Shown piece after piece: positions 25,147-33,974 of a stretch of 48,856 bases of DNA. Below the pieces are notes generated by a model. That model made no database searches, was not told the origin of the DNA, and saw only the letters and a list, made by a program, of their open reading frames with translations. How positions within the stretch are numbered: the stretch's first letter is position 1; the number at the start of each line of letters is the position of its first letter. The stretch is from Candidatus Pacebacteria bacterium RIFOXYA1_FULL_38_18 (lineage in GTDB: Bacteria; Patescibacteriota; Microgenomatia; UBA1400; PJMF01). Position numbers and translations under genes: made by a program. The stretch is from assembly GCA_001787405.1 (NCBI GenBank), contig MFWV01000011.1, forward strand, positions 1 through 48,856, read 5' to 3'.

Positions 25147-26844
25147 TTATTTCTTCTCAATGTTAAACAAGGGACCAACAATTTGAATATTGGCTGGTGC
25201 GCGTAAATTAAACCAATCCTTAAACTCTGAACCACTGAAAGAATGGCCTTCTATAGTAATATTGGTGGTCAAGCCTGTTCCCCAATCCACCCCAGAGATA
25301 CTAGCGTTGGAAACATTGGTTAGAGGAGAAATATTTCTATTCTGTAATTCTTGCCTCACGCGAGCTGCATCCCAAACCTCTCCCCCATATGGATGAGGCT
25401 TATCCGTCTGATACAAATGGTCTTTGGTCGAACCGTCTGCCCGAGCCAACAAAATCACATTCACAATATCCGCCACCTCCTCACCCTTGAGCCAAGCTGA
25501 TTTATTGTATTGACTGCGATATCCCTGAGCCGAGTACATACAGGGAGAGTCTTTATCATAGGCTTTGCTCAATAAATCACCGAAACTGCCCACGTCACCA
25601 TTTGTATCACGCAGACGTTTTGTCCACGGTCGTTGTGATCCACCCCAAACATCACTATTGGTAAAAGTATAGCCACCAGCAGTAGAAGCATACCAAGCAG
25701 AAATAGGCTGGCCACCAGCAATCATTACTTTCCCAGCAGTCTCGCTAACCGCTCCATCCCAATCTCCACCTTTTGGTTCTGTCTTAAAAACTTGGCAATG
25801 TTGATTGGCACAAATCGAATCATTGCCATTATTGGTAACCGCCAGAACATATGAACGAGCAGCAATGGCTTGAGCTTTGAGTGATTCTATAGGCCAACTG
25901 GCCGGAATTTCATAAATTCTCTTGATATATTCTTCCAAACTACCCGTCCAAATTACTTCACCTTGATTGATGCCATTACCATTATTAACTTTAACAGTCA
26001 CACTACCGCGATCTTCATAATTGTCAAAATTGAAATAAGCCCGAAGTATTTGATCAGCTGATTGACCAGCTTGAGCTCTGCCATAGGCTCCATATTGACT
26101 CATGCCCACTCGATGCGGAATACCAAAAGTATAAAAAGCATAAGCATTGCCAAATCCGGGATCAAGTTTGCGATCATCCGTACAATAAAGCGGTCCAGCA
26201 CCCAGACTAGAAGGCAGATTTAAACTGCCAAGTTTCTGAGCAATCAATTGTTGTTGCTGAGCGGTAAGGGAAGCAATTTTACTGGATAAATTCTTTTGAT
26301 ATTCTTTGGCTTTGTCAATTTCTCCAGCAAAAAAATCTGCCTGGGTTGCCAATTGTTTTTCCATGGCAGTCAGGGCTGCTTGGTCTTTTTCCAGCTGAAC
26401 AATTTCTTCTGAGAAACTACGAATCATGCGATTATCTTGAGCTTGCACAGATGAACCATAGGCTATGTTTTTGGTCAAATCACTGGCGGAAGTACTTTGA
26501 AAAAGTAACATCAACAAAGAAAAAGTTCGAGAACGTTTGTATTGTTGAGCTACGCGACCAGAAAGTAACGTGTATTGCACCGCTACATCTTCTTCTCGTT
26601 CTTGGATTTGTTGCTTGGCAACGGCAATGCCATTTCTGGCGTTTTGAATTCTGTTCTCCAAACTAACTAATTCTGTCTCCAAAGGTTTAGTCGCTTCCCT
26701 AGAAGCTACTAGATCATTGGTTAATTTTTCAATTTCTGCTCCGAGCTCGTCAATGGTAACCGCGAAAAGAGCGGCGGGTTTGATAAAAACAAGCCCAACG
26801 CCCAAGATTAAACCAACAATCGATAAAACTATCCTCCGCTTCAT
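25147..26844 (-). CDS. Secreted coiled-coil protein with SpoIID/LytB-type domain
   Basis: From ATG 26844 (565 residues) there is a signal or anchor helix (RRIVLSIVGLILGVGLVF) and a long coiled coil of about 180 residues, like PcsB/EnvC hydrolase regulators. From about residue 235 a SpoIID-like domain follows. It has HRVGMSQYGAYGRAQAG first, then SLEEYIKRIYEIPASWPIES with LKAQAIAARSYV, then GKVMIAGGQPISAWYASTAG. The Glu of YEIPASW matches the SpoIID catalytic Glu, so lytic transglycosylase activity on peptidoglycan is plausible. The GMSQ motif precedes rather than follows the EALKAQ motif, a permuted order relative to Bacillus SpoIID. The 60 bases upstream in the same frame are not used, because TATAAT lies 6 nt before ATG 26844. 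Confidence 0.88.
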   Translation of the reverse strand: MKRRIVLSIVGLILGVGLVFIKPAALFAVTIDELGAEIEKLTNDLVASREATKPLETELVSLENRIQNARNGIAVAKQQIQEREEDVAVQYTLLSGRVAQQYKRSRTFSLLMLLFQSTSASDLTKNIAYGSSVQAQDNRMIRSFSEEIVQLEKDQAALTAMEKQLATQADFFAGEIDKAKEYQKNLSSKIASLTAQQQQLIAQKLGSLNLPSSLGAGPLYCTDDRKLDPGFGNAYAFYTFGIPHRVGMSQYGAYGRAQAGQSADQILRAYFNFDNYEDRGSVTVKVNNGNGINQGEVIWTGSLEEYIKRIYEIPASWPIESLKAQAIAARSYVLAVTNNGNDSICANQHCQVFKTEPKGGDWDGAVSETAGKVMIAGGQPISAWYASTAGGYTFTNSDVWGGSQRPWTKRLRDTNGDVGSFGDLLSKAYDKDSPCMYSAQGYRSQYNKSAWLKGEEVADIVNVILLARADGSTKDHLYQTDKPHPYGGEVWDAARVRQELQNRNISPLTNVSNASISGVDWGTGLTTNITIEGHSFSGSEFKDWFNLRAPANIQIVGPLFNIEKK

Positions 26845-26850
26845 GTCTTC

Positions 26851-26856
26851 ATTATA
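26851..26856 (-). promoter_or_regulatory. Putative -10 of leaderless SpoIID-type mRNA
   Basis: A consensus TATAAT on the minus strand is followed by GAAGAC and ATG 26844. It decides the start of this gene. Confidence 0.6.
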
Positions 26857-26974
26857 ACCATCGGTTGGTTTGCTGACAGCTTCAGTTCTGTTTAACGGTT
26901 GCAATTACTCAATTTGACCAATCGCCCAACTTCTAACCTGACTAATTCCTCTTTTTTTATCTTCAAGCGCTATG

Positions 26975-26980
26975 TACAAT
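26975..26980 (+). promoter_or_regulatory. Putative -10 of leaderless VirB2-like mRNA
   Basis: TACAAT, then six bases (AGCAGG), then GTG 26987. The ATG at 26972 would lie upstream of the transcript. Confidence 0.55.
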
Positions 26981-26986
26981 AGCAGG

Positions 26987-28216
26987 GTGAGAAAATTCAT
27001 TGTATTTTTTTCGTTTTTAGTGTTGTTTTTGGTACAAACGCCTCAAAAAGTTTTGGCCGCTGTTAGTTGTTCTTTTGGTTCAGGCGGATCAAGTGGCTTG
27101 GGAGTTGAGATACCAGATTATACAGATGGAACTTCTCATACTGTAAGTTTTGACATGAGTAATTACGACCAAGAAGAAAAATACGTACTCTATGTCGGCG
27201 AAAATTCTGGAGGAACGTTGCTAGGTGATATCAAATCGGAACCATTTACTTTGGGTGAAAATAAAACTTTTTCAAATAAAAATGGAGTTGTAACTGTTCA
27301 AGGTTCTAAAGTCACTTGGAAAATTACCAACAAAACAGCCTTAAGTCCAAAACCTGCTGGTAATAAAACAAATTATGTAAAAATTTACGAGAATAGACCT
27401 ATCACTGGTGTTTGGAATTATATTTGTACTGCCGGTAGCTTTGAAGTTACTCATGATCCCGATCCCAATGTAGAAACAGATTGCGAAATTTATGTCTGGC
27501 AAGAAAAAAATGGAAAGCGATGTGGCGCCAGCGGTTGTTTGGTTGCGGGTGGAGTTACTACTTATATAGAAGCGAAAAATATCAAATTAAACGACCAGCT
27601 TTTGGATAAAAAAAAGGTGATTTTTGAAATAGGGTCAAATAAGTTGGGAGATGTAGTAGCTGATAAGTCTGTTGATATTCGTAATGGCGCTGGTAAAACG
27701 GATTTTCCAGCTCAAGCTACGGGCACTCACACTGTTTTAATAAAATCATCTTCACCCAATATTCAAACACTCTGTCCCAAAGTTGCTTTTGAAATAAATG
27801 ATACTTGTGGCGATCTTTGTTCACCTGTAACAAATATTTATGATTCTGGAGATGCAGACCAACCTCTCTTTGAATTATGCAATCAAGTCACTGAAGCAGA
27901 TCAAGAAAAATGCCTGGAATGTATAGATAAACCAGGAGTCTGGACTGCCATTGGCTGTATTCCCACCGATCCACAGGGCATTATCAAAACCATGGTTCAG
28001 TTGGGTTTGAGCATCGGTGGAGGGCTAACTTTATTACTCATTCTGGTCGGAGCGTTTCGTTTTTCGGTCTCTTCTGGCGATTCCAAGCAAGTTGAGGAAG
28101 CCAAAGAACAAATTACCTCAGCGGTGATTGGTTTATTATTTATCATTTTTTCCATCACTTTGCTCAGATTTATTGGAGTACAATTTTTACAAATTCCAGG
28201 ATTTGGAGGTTCATGA
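26987..28216 (+). CDS. Secreted protein with C-terminal VirB2/TrbC-like pilin module
   Basis: From GTG 26987 (409 residues) there is a signal peptide (FIVFFSFLVLFLVQTPQKVLAA) and an extracellular part of about 300 residues with immunoglobulin-like beta strands and many Cys. The C-terminal region has two membrane helices (GLSIGGGLTLLLILVGAFRF and TSAVIGLLFIIFSITLLRFIG) with a charged loop (SSGDSKQVEEAKEQI), the pattern of VirB2/TrbC-type T4SS pilin subunits in CPR and Gram-positive systems. The large Cys-rich ectodomain is far bigger than in classic VirB2. It is followed with ATGA overlap by a second small VirB2-like gene. Confidence 0.8.
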   Translation: MRKFIVFFSFLVLFLVQTPQKVLAAVSCSFGSGGSSGLGVEIPDYTDGTSHTVSFDMSNYDQEEKYVLYVGENSGGTLLGDIKSEPFTLGENKTFSNKNGVVTVQGSKVTWKITNKTALSPKPAGNKTNYVKIYENRPITGVWNYICTAGSFEVTHDPDPNVETDCEIYVWQEKNGKRCGASGCLVAGGVTTYIEAKNIKLNDQLLDKKKVIFEIGSNKLGDVVADKSVDIRNGAGKTDFPAQATGTHTVLIKSSSPNIQTLCPKVAFEINDTCGDLCSPVTNIYDSGDADQPLFELCNQVTEADQEKCLECIDKPGVWTAIGCIPTDPQGIIKTMVQLGLSIGGGLTLLLILVGAFRFSVSSGDSKQVEEAKEQITSAVIGLLFIIFSITLLRFIGVQFLQIPGFGGS

Positions 28217-28662
28217 AAAAAATCAATCAACTTAGGTTTGCCAAACTACTCAAAATTGTCTTGACTGGCTGGTTTTTAATAATGATGTTGGTTTCTCCAA
28301 TTTCAATCAATGCACAAGACCCCGCAGAAACTATTGATCCAGATACTTTTCGCGTTACAGATGAAACCCTAGATGAGTTTGATCCCTTATTGGTTGACCA
28401 ATCAAAACAAGCCGAAACACTTTCTACCCCCGGAGGAATCATTAGCAGAATGTTGGAGTTTGCCTTTCCATTGGCCGGCATGGTGATGTTCGTGATGATT
28501 GTGGCGGGAGGATTCCAAATCCTAACTGGTGCTACCGGACAAAAATCAATGGAGGAGGGAAAGAAAAAAATAACGACTGCTATTATTGGTTTCATTTTAC
28601 TTTTTTCTTCATATTGGATCGCTCAAATATTGGAAAAGATTTTTAATATTAGAATTCTTTAA
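28213..28662 (+). CDS. VirB2/TrbC-like T4SS pilin
   Basis: This 149-residue protein has a signal sequence (LLKIVLTGWFLIMMLVSPISINAQ), a short linker, and two membrane helices (MLEFAFPLAGMVMFVMIVAGGF and ITTAIIGFILLFSSYWIAQIL) separated by a loop with GATGQKSMEEGKKK. This is the standard VirB2-like layout. The ATG overlaps the previous stop (ATGA), so the pair is translationally coupled. It may be the shorter, main subunit, with the preceding larger protein as a decorated partner; that is inference. Confidence 0.85.
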   Translation: MKKINQLRFAKLLKIVLTGWFLIMMLVSPISINAQDPAETIDPDTFRVTDETLDEFDPLLVDQSKQAETLSTPGGIISRMLEFAFPLAGMVMFVMIVAGGFQILTGATGQKSMEEGKKKITTAIIGFILLFSSYWIAQILEKIFNIRIL

Positions 28663-28714
28663 TTAATTTGCTATTTTGCAAAAATCACCCGATAACGCCT
28701 CCGGCAAAAACCGT

Positions 28715-28720
28715 TATAAT
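28715..28720 (+). promoter_or_regulatory. Putative -10 of leaderless VirB1-like mRNA
   Basis: A consensus TATAAT, then six bases (AGTGTT), then GTG 28727. It excludes the upstream in-frame TTG 28676. Confidence 0.6.
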
Positions 28721-28726
28721 AGTGTT

Positions 28727-31324
28727 GTGAAATCCGTACTTATCAGCCTACGAATTGTTGTGTTTTTCTTGACTTTTGTTTGGTTTATTGGACCAAGTTC
28801 TGTTTTGGCTGCTTCCAGCGATGATGTAATTGATACAAATTACTTGCGTCGCGATCCAGAAGATTATAATTATTTACCGCTAATACTGACCCCCAAAATG
28901 TCCACCGGCAATACCGGTGCTCTCAGAGACATTATTTCTTACAACATGGCCTATGATCAGGGTTATGAAGTGCAATGTGCCAAACCAAATTGGGAAATTA
29001 CTATCCAAACCTACGGCGCTTTGAAAGAATATTTTGAACTATATAGCTCTCCCATTACTCTAAGTAATGATGCTACCTACAATATAGATTTCGGTGGTGG
29101 ACGCATTCCGCTTTTTAGAGGTGATGAAGCTTTAGAGGACACTACCAAAATTTCCTCTTATGAAGGTTTTTTTGGTGCCGATTACCTCAAAGACTCCCCG
29201 CCAGAAACCAACTCTGCCGGAACAGCCAACTTGTTACTTAATCAAGCTGGTCAGTGTGCCGCCAAATATAACAATCTGCGAAGTCTGTTTGGCGAAGGAG
29301 AAATTTGTGCCAAATTATCAAATGACGCTGAGTGCTCACTAAATAGAGATATTGCAGACACTGATTTTACTACCGTTAAACTCTATTCTGCATTGGACGA
29401 ATTATTTAAAAAAGGTAATGGAAAACGACAGTTAAACTGTGGCGACATTGTTGGTGGCTGGAAAGAAGAACTTTTAGAATTTGATATTGATGAACAAGAA
29501 TTTGATAAAGATATCAAGCCTGTAGTTGAAGCGGTGGAAAAAATGCCTCTCAATCTAGATATCTTATATCGCTTGGCCTTTTTGATTATTGCTCCTAAAC
29601 AAGAAACAGTCGTCGGAGATGACGTTTTTCAATTTTTGCAGAATGAATCTCCCTTTCCCAATCCAATCAGCCATACTGCCATCAATGAAAAGCTTCAAGC
29701 CCCAATCGTAATTGGCTTTAAAGTACCTTTTACTGCTACCAATTCTATTTTTAGTCTGCCCAGTCTTCGCGATTCTTCTCTTTTAACTGCTGATTTATCC
29801 AGAGAATTGACTCAAATTGAAAGTCTACAAGATATTGCTCAAAAAAAACGTGAGCAGTTTGTACAGAGAATCGAAGCTAATAAAACCAGCCAGCCTCTAA
29901 TTAAGTGTGAAGGCATGCCTCAATGCATTGGCGAAGATGAGTCTCAAGTCGTATTACGGGCTTTAATCGATCTGATCAATGGTAGCGGAGTAAATTGCAG
30001 TAATTTTAAAGGCCCCTATGAAAATGCTGGAGATTTGGGTTCAGATACTGAAGTTAGTGAAGAAAAAAACTTTCAAAAACCCTACGGCATTTCTATTATG
30101 CCTATTAATAATTCAGCTAAATTTAACTGGACACTGGAAGTGCGCAATGAAGATGTACAACGAGATTTAAATAATGAAAAAATTCCAGTTTCAGCTTATT
30201 TAATTACCCCTTATGGCACTGATTTGGAATACTTGGAAAATTCATTAAAAAGCGTCTTTTTTAGTGACACAACTTTGAGAGAGGGAGATCTATCTGAATG
30301 GGAAAGATTGGTACAAAATAACTGTATTTCTGATTTTAATGGAGAATGTGGCATGATTCCAGAATATCTTGCCCTCAGTTCTATTCTGGCTGATCTAGAT
30401 AGTGGTAGCGATAAATTTAATTTTTTCGCTGGTAGTTCTTCTAAATGTGCCGGTATTACTGATCCCATAGCCAAAACAGAGTGCGAAAAAGATGATACTG
30501 AATCTTTTGGAGCTACCGCTGTAGAAAAACCCAGAGATCCATTGCGCGTTTTGGGCGGAAAAGTGGGTTGGCTGATCAAACAGATTCAGCTCAAACTGCG
30601 TGATGTAAGTACTAAAGCTCACGAATATATTGCCAGTTGCGAGCGAACTGAGGACATGTTCTTGGGTAGATGTTTGGGTTTTCAGGGTACACCTGGCGGT
30701 CAAAGCTCTAACGCCCCCAATTCATGTAATGATTTTCTGGGTCTTACCGTTGATTTGCCTACCATGGATGAATTAAAGAGAATGACCTGCGAAATTGCCA
30801 GAAATGATTCCAATGATGCCCAGCTCCTTTGGGGACTGATGCAGATTGAAGGCAGTCCTTTTTTGAGAAAAATTCGGGCGGGCGATAAAGAAATGAGTTG
30901 CGGTGATATCATTACAAATGACTGTGGTGCCTCGCAGATTGTAGGAGTTTTGATTCCTCAGTGTATTGATCTAAACGGCTGTCCACAAGCTGAAGAATAC
31001 AAAAACGACACCAATGATCCCTGGATTCAAGAAGCGCGAGAAAATCCGGCTATTGCTTGCGATATTTACACCTCCATGAAATATGTTCTACGTAAAAGAA
31101 AAGCAGAAAGAGCTTGGTTGATAGAAGAATATAAAAACGCCAATGGTACAGAACCGTCTACCAAACAACTCTATTACATGATGGCTGGTAGAAATTATGG
31201 AGTGCCTATAGATTACCTGACTAAAGAGGCTTGCGGTGATTATGAAGAAACTTCTGGCTGTGGTGGAGCAAACTATTGTGTCTGCGCTATGGAGACTTTT
31301 CCTTTTAGTTGTGATGACATCTAG
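28727..31324 (+). CDS. Large secreted T4SS protein with VirB1-like lytic transglycosylase end
   Basis: From GTG 28727 (865 residues) there is a signal peptide (VLISLRIVVFFLTFVWFIGPSSVLAA) and a large extracellular part of about 650 residues with scattered Cys and no family I recognise. The C-terminal region (about 690-865) has the layout of a goose-lysozyme/SLT transglycosylase: LLWGLMQIEGSPF with the likely catalytic Glu, CGASQIVGV, and YYMMAGRNYG. That is the VirB1 role: opening peptidoglycan for the secretion apparatus. It follows the two VirB2-like genes and precedes the VirB6-like gene, separated by a gene on the opposite strand. The catalytic assignment comes from motif pattern only. 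Confidence 0.75.
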   Translation: MKSVLISLRIVVFFLTFVWFIGPSSVLAASSDDVIDTNYLRRDPEDYNYLPLILTPKMSTGNTGALRDIISYNMAYDQGYEVQCAKPNWEITIQTYGALKEYFELYSSPITLSNDATYNIDFGGGRIPLFRGDEALEDTTKISSYEGFFGADYLKDSPPETNSAGTANLLLNQAGQCAAKYNNLRSLFGEGEICAKLSNDAECSLNRDIADTDFTTVKLYSALDELFKKGNGKRQLNCGDIVGGWKEELLEFDIDEQEFDKDIKPVVEAVEKMPLNLDILYRLAFLIIAPKQETVVGDDVFQFLQNESPFPNPISHTAINEKLQAPIVIGFKVPFTATNSIFSLPSLRDSSLLTADLSRELTQIESLQDIAQKKREQFVQRIEANKTSQPLIKCEGMPQCIGEDESQVVLRALIDLINGSGVNCSNFKGPYENAGDLGSDTEVSEEKNFQKPYGISIMPINNSAKFNWTLEVRNEDVQRDLNNEKIPVSAYLITPYGTDLEYLENSLKSVFFSDTTLREGDLSEWERLVQNNCISDFNGECGMIPEYLALSSILADLDSGSDKFNFFAGSSSKCAGITDPIAKTECEKDDTESFGATAVEKPRDPLRVLGGKVGWLIKQIQLKLRDVSTKAHEYIASCERTEDMFLGRCLGFQGTPGGQSSNAPNSCNDFLGLTVDLPTMDELKRMTCEIARNDSNDAQLLWGLMQIEGSPFLRKIRAGDKEMSCGDIITNDCGASQIVGVLIPQCIDLNGCPQAEEYKNDTNDPWIQEARENPAIACDIYTSMKYVLRKRKAERAWLIEEYKNANGTEPSTKQLYYMMAGRNYGVPIDYLTKEACGDYEETSGCGGANYCVCAMETFPFSCDDI

Positions 31325-32166
31325 TGCTTAGATTTTCTAGATTTTTGTTGCCGTTTAACTACGATGTCTTGAGTTTTTGATTGATTTTTCTTATGAACTT
31401 GATTTATTTTTTGAGATCGTGGATTAATTGATTTTGCTATTTTCTTTGTACGTCGTCCTCCAGAGCGCAATAGTTTGGCTACGATCTCAAAAGTCTCGGC
31501 ATTTGCTGAAAAAGATTGTAAGTTCTGAGTGTTCGTCTCAATCCCCCGCAATAAATCTGTAGCCATTTCTTCATTGATAGGAATTTCCAAACTATCCAAT
31601 AAACCCACCAAAGATTCACTTAGACTGCTAGTACCAGATAAATCAATCTGCACTGTCCCTAGTTCTGGCTGGAAAGAATTGAGCGTTACTACAAAAGCAT
31701 TCTCATAAAGTGATTCATAACCAAAATAGAGTTGACCAAGATCTTCCAAATCATGGACTCCTACTAGAAAAACCAAATCTGCATCAGCGCCAGCATAAGT
31801 AAAATTAACACTATTTTTATCTAGTGGTTTTTTGCCTTTTTGGGGTTTGATAGTCAAATAAAATTTGTTAGTTTCCTCACCAATATGATAGCTGACTTTA
31901 TCGACAGCATCTTCATGATAATCAAATTCTACAATTAGATTTTGCTTTCCCAGTTCAGTTTGAATATTTTGCAAACCAGCAAATGATCCTTCAATTTTTT
32001 TGGGTGCATAAAAACCCACTTCTTTATTCAAATTAATTAAACCCAGGTATAAAGCGCTGGCTACTGCCAGTTGATCATTGGTGGGCTTGGAACTCAATAT
32101 TACCAAGACTGATTGAGCCGTTTGAAGATATTCTTTGAGTGAAGAAACTTGTTCTAGTGCGATCAT
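31321..32166 (-). CDS. Degenerate DHH-family phosphoesterase-like protein
   Basis: This 281-residue protein's N-terminus (SVLVILSSKPTNDQLAVASALYLGLINLNKEVGFY) aligns by pattern with NrnA/DHH proteins, where HxNPDGDALGSALAL is usual. The metal-binding His/Asp residues are replaced, and the DHH motif itself is absent. ADLVFLVGVHDLEDLGQLY matches the family's third motif but lacks the Asp. The C-terminal 45 residues are very Lys/Arg/Gln-rich, suggesting nucleic-acid binding without catalysis. It lies on the opposite strand within the secretion locus. Its stop overlaps that of the VirB1-like gene in a shared CTAG. TATACT lies 8 nt before the ATG. Confidence 0.7.
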   Translation of the reverse strand: MIALEQVSSLKEYLQTAQSVLVILSSKPTNDQLAVASALYLGLINLNKEVGFYAPKKIEGSFAGLQNIQTELGKQNLIVEFDYHEDAVDKVSYHIGEETNKFYLTIKPQKGKKPLDKNSVNFTYAGADADLVFLVGVHDLEDLGQLYFGYESLYENAFVVTLNSFQPELGTVQIDLSGTSSLSESLVGLLDSLEIPINEEMATDLLRGIETNTQNLQSFSANAETFEIVAKLLRSGGRRTKKIAKSINPRSQKINQVHKKNQSKTQDIVVKRQQKSRKSKH

Positions 32167-32174
32167 TAGTGGTT

Positions 32175-32180
32175 AGTATA
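32175..32180 (-). promoter_or_regulatory. Putative -10 of the DHH-like gene
   Basis: TATACT on the minus strand, 8 nt before ATG 32166. Confidence 0.45.
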
Positions 32181-32262
32181 GACTATCTTTGAATAGTTTT
32201 GAAGTAGTTTTTTCTTCCACTTCCAGCTCAGATAAAGTGTTTTGCATCCAGATCTTTAATGC

Positions 32263-32268
32263 TACAAT
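32263..32268 (+). promoter_or_regulatory. Putative -10 of the VirB6-like gene
   Basis: TACAAT, 8 nt before ATG 32277. It argues against the in-frame ATG 32259, which lies upstream of it. Confidence 0.5.
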
Positions 32269-32276
32269 ATAAAATC

Positions 32277-33971
32277 ATGACGCGTTTCACTAGGATGCTT
32301 AGTTTGTTTGTTTTTTCGCTGTCTCTGTTTTTGGGAGCAGTTAACTCCGTATCAGCCCAAAGGTCTATGTCAGATGAGGCTATCGGTATTTTTAGAAGAA
32401 ATAGTAATATCGAAGAAAATTTAGCCAAAACCATCAATGCTGTGGTCAAATCCGAAAGTGAGGGTTTGCCCTCTAGTGAGAGTTTTGTTGATAGTAATTT
32501 GGGAAGTTTGCAAACCTCTGCTTTTCTTTTCCTGGCCGGACCTCCTGATAGCGTCACTGCCAGCTTATCTGAAGAAGAAAAACGCATTGTTTATCAGCGC
32601 TATGGCAATGGCGTTATTCCCGAAGTCTCCAATGCTATCGCCGCCCTTTTTAATCCTCCAGCCTCAGCTCAAACTTATCTGGCAGACGTGATGGAATCAG
32701 CTCATATCATTCCCAAAGCCCAGGCTCAAGGACTGGGTTTTTCTGCCCTAGATCCTATCTTGAATGTTTGGAAAATTTTTCGTAACGTAGCCTATCTTTT
32801 CTTTGTCATTATTTTTCTCATTGCTGGTTTTATGATTATGTTCCGTCAAAAAATTAGTGGTCAGGCAGTAGTTACCGCTCAGCAAGCCCTTCCCGGTGTC
32901 ATCGTTGCTCTTATTTTTGTTACTTTTTCCTATGCCATTGCCGGCTTTCTCATTGACCTAATGTATCTACTGATGTATTTGATGATCGGTATGTTCCAAC
33001 CCACTGGCGGAACTTCCTGGATTAGTAAGGATATTTTCCGAGCCACCGCCGATGTTCTTTTGGGATCTGGAGATACTGTTTCTGCTTTTTCCTCGGTCAA
33101 TCAAGCCGTAACACAGCTAACACAATCCATTGTTGGCGACCTTGGAGATTCTATCTCTGATTTCCTGGGCTGGATTGGTGGCATTACAGTGGGCTTGATT
33201 GTTTCGGTAGCAGTCCTGATTGCTTCTTTCAAAATCTTTTTTGAGTTACTCAAAACTTACGTTACCCTAGTTCTTTCAATCGCCACTGCTCCTATTATGC
33301 TCATGATGGGAGCCATTCCTGGTAAAAATAATTTTGGTACCTGGATAAAAAACATTGCTGGTAACCTATTGGCTTTCCCACTAGTGCTCATGTCCTTTAT
33401 TATCTATGACATGTTTTCCAGAAATGATCTGAGTACCGGAGGATTTTTGCCTCCTTATCTAATCGGTCAAGGCAATGGTGGAATAATTATTACCATGGTC
33501 GGTATCGGCATCCTACTCATTATTCCAGAGTTAATTACTCAAATGAAAAAGGCCATGGGCGTCGACGGCGGCATCTGGACACAGTTGGGTGGAGATATGT
33601 TGAAGAATGCGAAAGATAATGCAAAAAGTGCAGTTCGTGCGGGTATACCTATTGGAACATATGGGTATAGCTTAGCAGATAGTGCAGTTACTGGAATAAG
33701 ATCATCTTTAGTAGATGATAGCGAAACGGGAAGAACTAAGGTAAATTGGAAAGCCATACCGCAAGCTACAAAACAACGATACGCTCAACAAACTCCTAGT
33801 AGGATGAGAAAGGCAAGAAACATTGTCACTGGGTTTGAGAATTTTGTAGAAGGAAAATGGGTTGATCCTAATAGCTATGAAAATATATTGGTAAGAAATT
33901 ACCTCGCAGATCGCGAGCGAAATGAGAAAGAAGCTCAATCTAAAAAAGCTGAACAAGGAAAACCGGAGTAA
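32277..33971 (+). CDS. VirB6/TrbL-like T4SS channel protein
   Basis: From ATG 32277 (564 residues) there is a signal-like helix ending NSVSAQ and an extracytoplasmic segment of about 130 residues. Six to eight membrane helices follow between about residues 155 and 425, including VAYLFFVIIFLIAGFMIMF, VIVALIFVTFSYAIAGFLI, ITVGLIVSVAVLIASFKIFF and IIITMVGIGILLIIPELI. The segment LVLSIATAPIMLMMGAIPG is typical of VirB6/TrbL. A charged cytosolic tail of about 120 residues closes the protein. From about base 33600 base composition falls towards that of the AT-rich gene next door, so the tail may have been replaced along with it. It converges with that gene, with three bases between stops. Confidence 0.85.
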   Translation: MTRFTRMLSLFVFSLSLFLGAVNSVSAQRSMSDEAIGIFRRNSNIEENLAKTINAVVKSESEGLPSSESFVDSNLGSLQTSAFLFLAGPPDSVTASLSEEEKRIVYQRYGNGVIPEVSNAIAALFNPPASAQTYLADVMESAHIIPKAQAQGLGFSALDPILNVWKIFRNVAYLFFVIIFLIAGFMIMFRQKISGQAVVTAQQALPGVIVALIFVTFSYAIAGFLIDLMYLLMYLMIGMFQPTGGTSWISKDIFRATADVLLGSGDTVSAFSSVNQAVTQLTQSIVGDLGDSISDFLGWIGGITVGLIVSVAVLIASFKIFFELLKTYVTLVLSIATAPIMLMMGAIPGKNNFGTWIKNIAGNLLAFPLVLMSFIIYDMFSRNDLSTGGFLPPYLIGQGNGGIIITMVGIGILLIIPELITQMKKAMGVDGGIWTQLGGDMLKNAKDNAKSAVRAGIPIGTYGYSLADSAVTGIRSSLVDDSETGRTKVNWKAIPQATKQRYAQQTPSRMRKARNIVTGFENFVEGKWVDPNSYENILVRNYLADRERNEKEAQSKKAEQGKPE

Positions 33972-33974
33972 TAA

